Below are positions 61,578 to 64,000 of a stretch of DNA of 64,000 nucleotides, piece after piece. The DNA comes from RYN-133 sp963754285. GTDB lineage: Bacteria > Actinomycetota > Actinomycetes > Mycobacteriales > Jatrophihabitantaceae. The stretch's first letter is position 1. Each line of letters starts with the position of its first letter. Location: NCBI GenBank assembly GCA_963754285.1, contig CAVWFN010000009.1:124001-188000 (forward strand), written 5' to 3'. Below the pieces are notes generated by a model. It was not told where the DNA came from and searched no databases. It worked only from the letters and a program-made list of their open reading frames with translations. The translations under genes and the position numbers were made by a program.

Positions 61578-63079
61578 GAGGTCGCCACCGCTTGCGCGCG
61601 TCGCTCGCAAGCCTCGCGCATGTCGTCACAGAGCAGGTAGACGTTGCCGATCCCCATCGTGATCACCAGGTCGCCGCTGCGCGCGACGCCCGCGATCAGG
61701 TCGGGGACGGCGGCGTAGCGAGGTTCGTAGATCACGCGCTCGGGCGGCAACGGGATCAGGTCCGAGATCGTGGCGCCGGTGACGCCCGGGATCGGTTCCT
61801 CACGCGCCGGGAAGATGTCCATCACGATCGCGATGTCGGCCAGCGCCATCGCGTCGGCGAACTCGCGCGCGAAGGTCTGCGTGCGGCTGTACGTGCCGGG
61901 CTGGAACACCGCGATCAACCGTCCCGGCGCTGCCGCCGACTTCGCGGCCTCGAGCGAGGCGGCGATCTCGGTCGGGTGGTGTGCGTAGTCGTCGAAGATG
62001 CGCACTCCCCCGCCGACGCCATGTGATTCGAAGCGTCGGTGCACGCCGCCGAACGAACCCCACGACGCGATGACGGTATCGACGTCGAGCTCGATCTCTG
62101 CGGCCATCGCCAGCGCCGCGGTCGCGTTCAGAGCCATGTGCTGACCGATCAGCGCACCGACCCGGACGTGCCTGCTGTCGGTGCCGATTCCGGTGACGTC
62201 GAACTCGACGCCGTCGCTACCGGGAAGGATGTTGCTCACGACGATGTCGGCCGACTCGCTCACGCCGTAGGTGCGAACGCGCCGCCCCGACTCACGCGCG
62301 TACCTCGCAACCCGCGCTGCGCCCTCGTCGTCGGCGCAACACAACAACAACCCGTTGTGGTCGACGCGGTCGACGAACAGTTCGAACGCCCGGAAGATGC
62401 CCTCGAGGTCGCCGTGGTTCTCGAGGTGATCGGCCTCGACGTTGGTGACGATGGCCGCAGACGGGCGCGCGAGCAAGAACGATCCGTCACTCTCGTCGGC
62501 CTCGACGATGGCCAGTTCGCCCGTGCCGAGGTGCGCGTTCTTGCCGGTCTCGTAGAGGTTCCCGCCGATGGCGAAGGACGGGTCGACGCCACAGGCCTGT
62601 GCACCGACGGTCAGCAGCGACGTGGTCGAGGTCTTGCCGTGCGTGCCGGAGATTGCGACGACGCGCCGGTTCTCGAGCGCGGCCGCCAGCGCGACGGCGC
62701 GGCGCAACACGGGTTTGCCGCTCTCGCGCGCCGCCACGAACTCGAAGTGCTGGGGGTTGATCGCAGTCGTGTAGACGAACGAGTCGGCGTCGTCGAGATG
62801 GTCGACCGAATGACCGATGTGCACCGTGGCGCCGAGGGCACGCAGCGCGGCGACGCCGAGCGAGTCGCGTGCCTCGCACCCGCTGACCTCGACCCCGCGC
62901 TCGAGCAGGATGCGCGCAAGCCCACTCATGCCCGTTCCGGCGATGCCCATGATGTGCACCCGGCCGAGATCTGCCAGCGGTGGCACGACGTCGGTAGCAG
63001 CGCTGCGCACCAGCGCGGCGCCGGGCGCCTCCCAGCCCTCGGGCCGGTCGGCGGAGTGGTCGCTCGTAGGCCTGGTCAC
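61574..63079 (-). CDS. murC: UDP-N-acetylmuramate-L-alanine ligase
   Basis: Cytoplasmic ligase of 501 residues adding L-Ala to UDP-MurNAc. HIMGIAGTGMSGLARIL (UDP site), ATP loop VAISGTHGKTSTTSLL, FEADESDGSF-like VEADESDGSFLL, DDYAHHPTEI and IAVFQPGTYSRTQTF. GTG 63079 overlaps the murG stop as GTGA. Confidence 0.97.
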   Translation of the reverse strand: MTRPTSDHSADRPEGWEAPGAALVRSAATDVVPPLADLGRVHIMGIAGTGMSGLARILLERGVEVSGCEARDSLGVAALRALGATVHIGHSVDHLDDADSFVYTTAINPQHFEFVAARESGKPVLRRAVALAAALENRRVVAISGTHGKTSTTSLLTVGAQACGVDPSFAIGGNLYETGKNAHLGTGELAIVEADESDGSFLLARPSAAIVTNVEADHLENHGDLEGIFRAFELFVDRVDHNGLLLCCADDEGAARVARYARESGRRVRTYGVSESADIVVSNILPGSDGVEFDVTGIGTDSRHVRVGALIGQHMALNATAALAMAAEIELDVDTVIASWGSFGGVHRRFESHGVGGGVRIFDDYAHHPTEIAASLEAAKSAAAPGRLIAVFQPGTYSRTQTFAREFADAMALADIAIVMDIFPAREEPIPGVTGATISDLIPLPPERVIYEPRYAAVPDLIAGVARSGDLVITMGIGNVYLLCDDMREACERRAQAVATS

Positions 63080-64000
63080 GACGACGTCCCGACGATGTCG
63101 AGGACGGCCTTGGCCAGCACGACGTCGGCGTCACGCGCACCGGACGACGACGCTGCCTCCGACATCGCCTCGAGCCGCTGCGGATCGGTCATCCGCGGGA
63201 TGACCTCACGCACGATCCACTCCGGGGTCAGGTTCTCGTTGTCGACCATCACTCCACCACCGGCCGCGACGATCGGCTCGGCATTCGTGCGCTGCTCTCC
63301 GCCGCGTAGAGGCAAGGGTACGTATGCCGCGGGCAGGCCGACGGCGGTGAGTTCGGCACAGGTCATCGCGCCCGAGCGGCAGACCACGAAATCGGAAGCG
63401 GCGTACGCGTATTGCATGGAGTCGACGTACGGCAGCACGACGTACGGCGGCGTGCCCGCCGCGACCTCGACGACGTTCTTCGGACCGGCGATGTGCAGCA
63501 CCTGGACACCGGCCGCGCGCAACTGCGCCGCGGCCGCCGAGACAGCGATGTTGATCGCCTGCGCTCCCTGCGAGCCGCCAGTGACCATCAGCACCGGGCC
63601 TTCGGCATCGAGGCCGAACCGCACCCGCGCCTCGGCGCGAAGCGCGGCGCGGTCGAGATCGGCGATCGCCGGCCGCAACGGGATGCCGATCGGGACGCCG
63701 TGGCGAAGGTGCACCGACTTCGACGCCGTGAACACATGCTTCGTGAGCCGGGCAGCGACCTTGTTCGCCACTCCGGGACGGGCGTTCGCCTCGTGGATGA
63801 CGATCGGAATGCGCCGGCGCCGGGCCGCGATGTAGGCAGGCATCGCGACGTAACCACCGAACCCGACGACGGCCTGCGCCCGAGTCTTGTCGAGCACAGC
63901 GCCGGCCGCGCGAACCGAGCGGCGCAGCCGAGCCGGCACCGCGAAGAACGCCTTGTTCGGACGGCGTGGCAGCGGCACCGGCGGGATCAGTTCGAGCGGG
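63076..64000 (-). CDS. murG: MurG N-acetylglucosaminyltransferase (5' end outside window)
   Basis: Membrane-associated GT-B transferase making lipid II. About 308 residues visible, lacking the first 60 or so. Seen: VVGFGGYVAMPAYIAA, IVIHEANARPGVANK, LMVTGGSQGAQAIN, and the C-terminal donor site VCRSGAMTCAELTAVGLPAAYVPLP. Upstream of murC with a GTGA overlap, as in the usual dcw order. Confidence 0.96.
   Translation of the reverse strand, partial: PLELIPPVPLPRRPNKAFFAVPARLRRSVRAAGAVLDKTRAQAVVGFGGYVAMPAYIAARRRRIPIVIHEANARPGVANKVAARLTKHVFTASKSVHLRHGVPIGIPLRPAIADLDRAALRAEARVRFGLDAEGPVLMVTGGSQGAQAINIAVSAAAAQLRAAGVQVLHIAGPKNVVEVAAGTPPYVVLPYVDSMQYAYAASDFVVCRSGAMTCAELTAVGLPAAYVPLPLRGGEQRTNAEPIVAAGGGVMVDNENLTPEWIVREVIPRMTDPQRLEAMSEAASSSGARDADVVLAKAVLDIVGTSS

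Overview
The window is high-GC, densely coded DNA from an actinobacterium. The evidence is a dcw cluster with SepF and DivIVA/Wag31 and no MinCDE or FtsA in view, a PriA-like HisA with no trpF in the window, two likely F420-linked protein families, a TIGR03085-type protein of the mycothiol-associated DinB-like group, an eukaryotic-type IleS behind a translational T-box, and many genes that look leaderless (a TANNNT box 6-8 nt before the start codon). The family cannot be fixed from sequence alone; a Frankia/Jatrophihabitans/Nakamurella-like lineage would fit. I see no rRNA, tRNA, CRISPR array, insertion sequence or prophage.

Region by region: (1) 1-6152, a minus-strand catabolic operon: kinase-like phosphotransferase, ACAD10/11-type acyl-CoA dehydrogenase, TetR regulator, luciferase-like oxidoreductase, SDR, a frameshifted phosphotransferase and a partial FabG-like SDR. 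A promoter with a palindromic operator inside its spacer precedes it. (2) 6155-13176, mixed genes: a secreted protein, a VIT-family transporter, lgt, a quinone oxidoreductase, a Ddn-like protein, a DUF222/HNH pseudogene and a GNAT. (3) 13173-20275, trp genes (trpE, Trp-associated membrane protein, trpC, then trpB-trpA) with hisI at the head. trpC and trpB are separated by two single-TM proteins, one on the opposite strand. (4) 20321-26899, a metallo-hydrolase, a sigma factor with a membrane partner, a two-component system and a divergent pair driven from a 22-bp intergenic gap. (5) 26859-32427, hisD-hisC-hisB-hisH-(small membrane protein)-hisA-hisF. (6) 32548-41608, a secreted subtilase with a WDTSR pentapeptide tail followed by a GGDEF-EAL protein, a LON-domain protein, two membrane proteins, and a PadR-controlled ABC exporter. 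(7) 41611-54446, dnaE, an L,D-transpeptidase, otsB/otsA, a pseudouridine synthase, lspA, a DksA/TraR protein with a histone H1-like tail, and ileS. (8) 54563-64000, a triple zinc-binding-motif membrane protein, divIVA, yggT, sepF, yggS, ftsZ, a PadR/permease-prefix pair, ftsQ, murC and partial murG.

Most operon neighbours overlap by 4 nt (ATGA, GTGA, TTGA), so translational coupling is the rule. Two genes (680-1585 and 11210-12460) each carry three apparent single-base insertions, and the histidine kinase at 22184-23671 has a compensated frameshift, while the large essential genes are open throughout. The best candidates for something undescribed are the subtilase/GGDEF-EAL pair, two nested palindromes that abut stop codons, the H1-tailed DksA protein lacking one zinc cysteine, the three-repeat metal-motif membrane protein beside divIVA, and hisH, which has no standard start codon.
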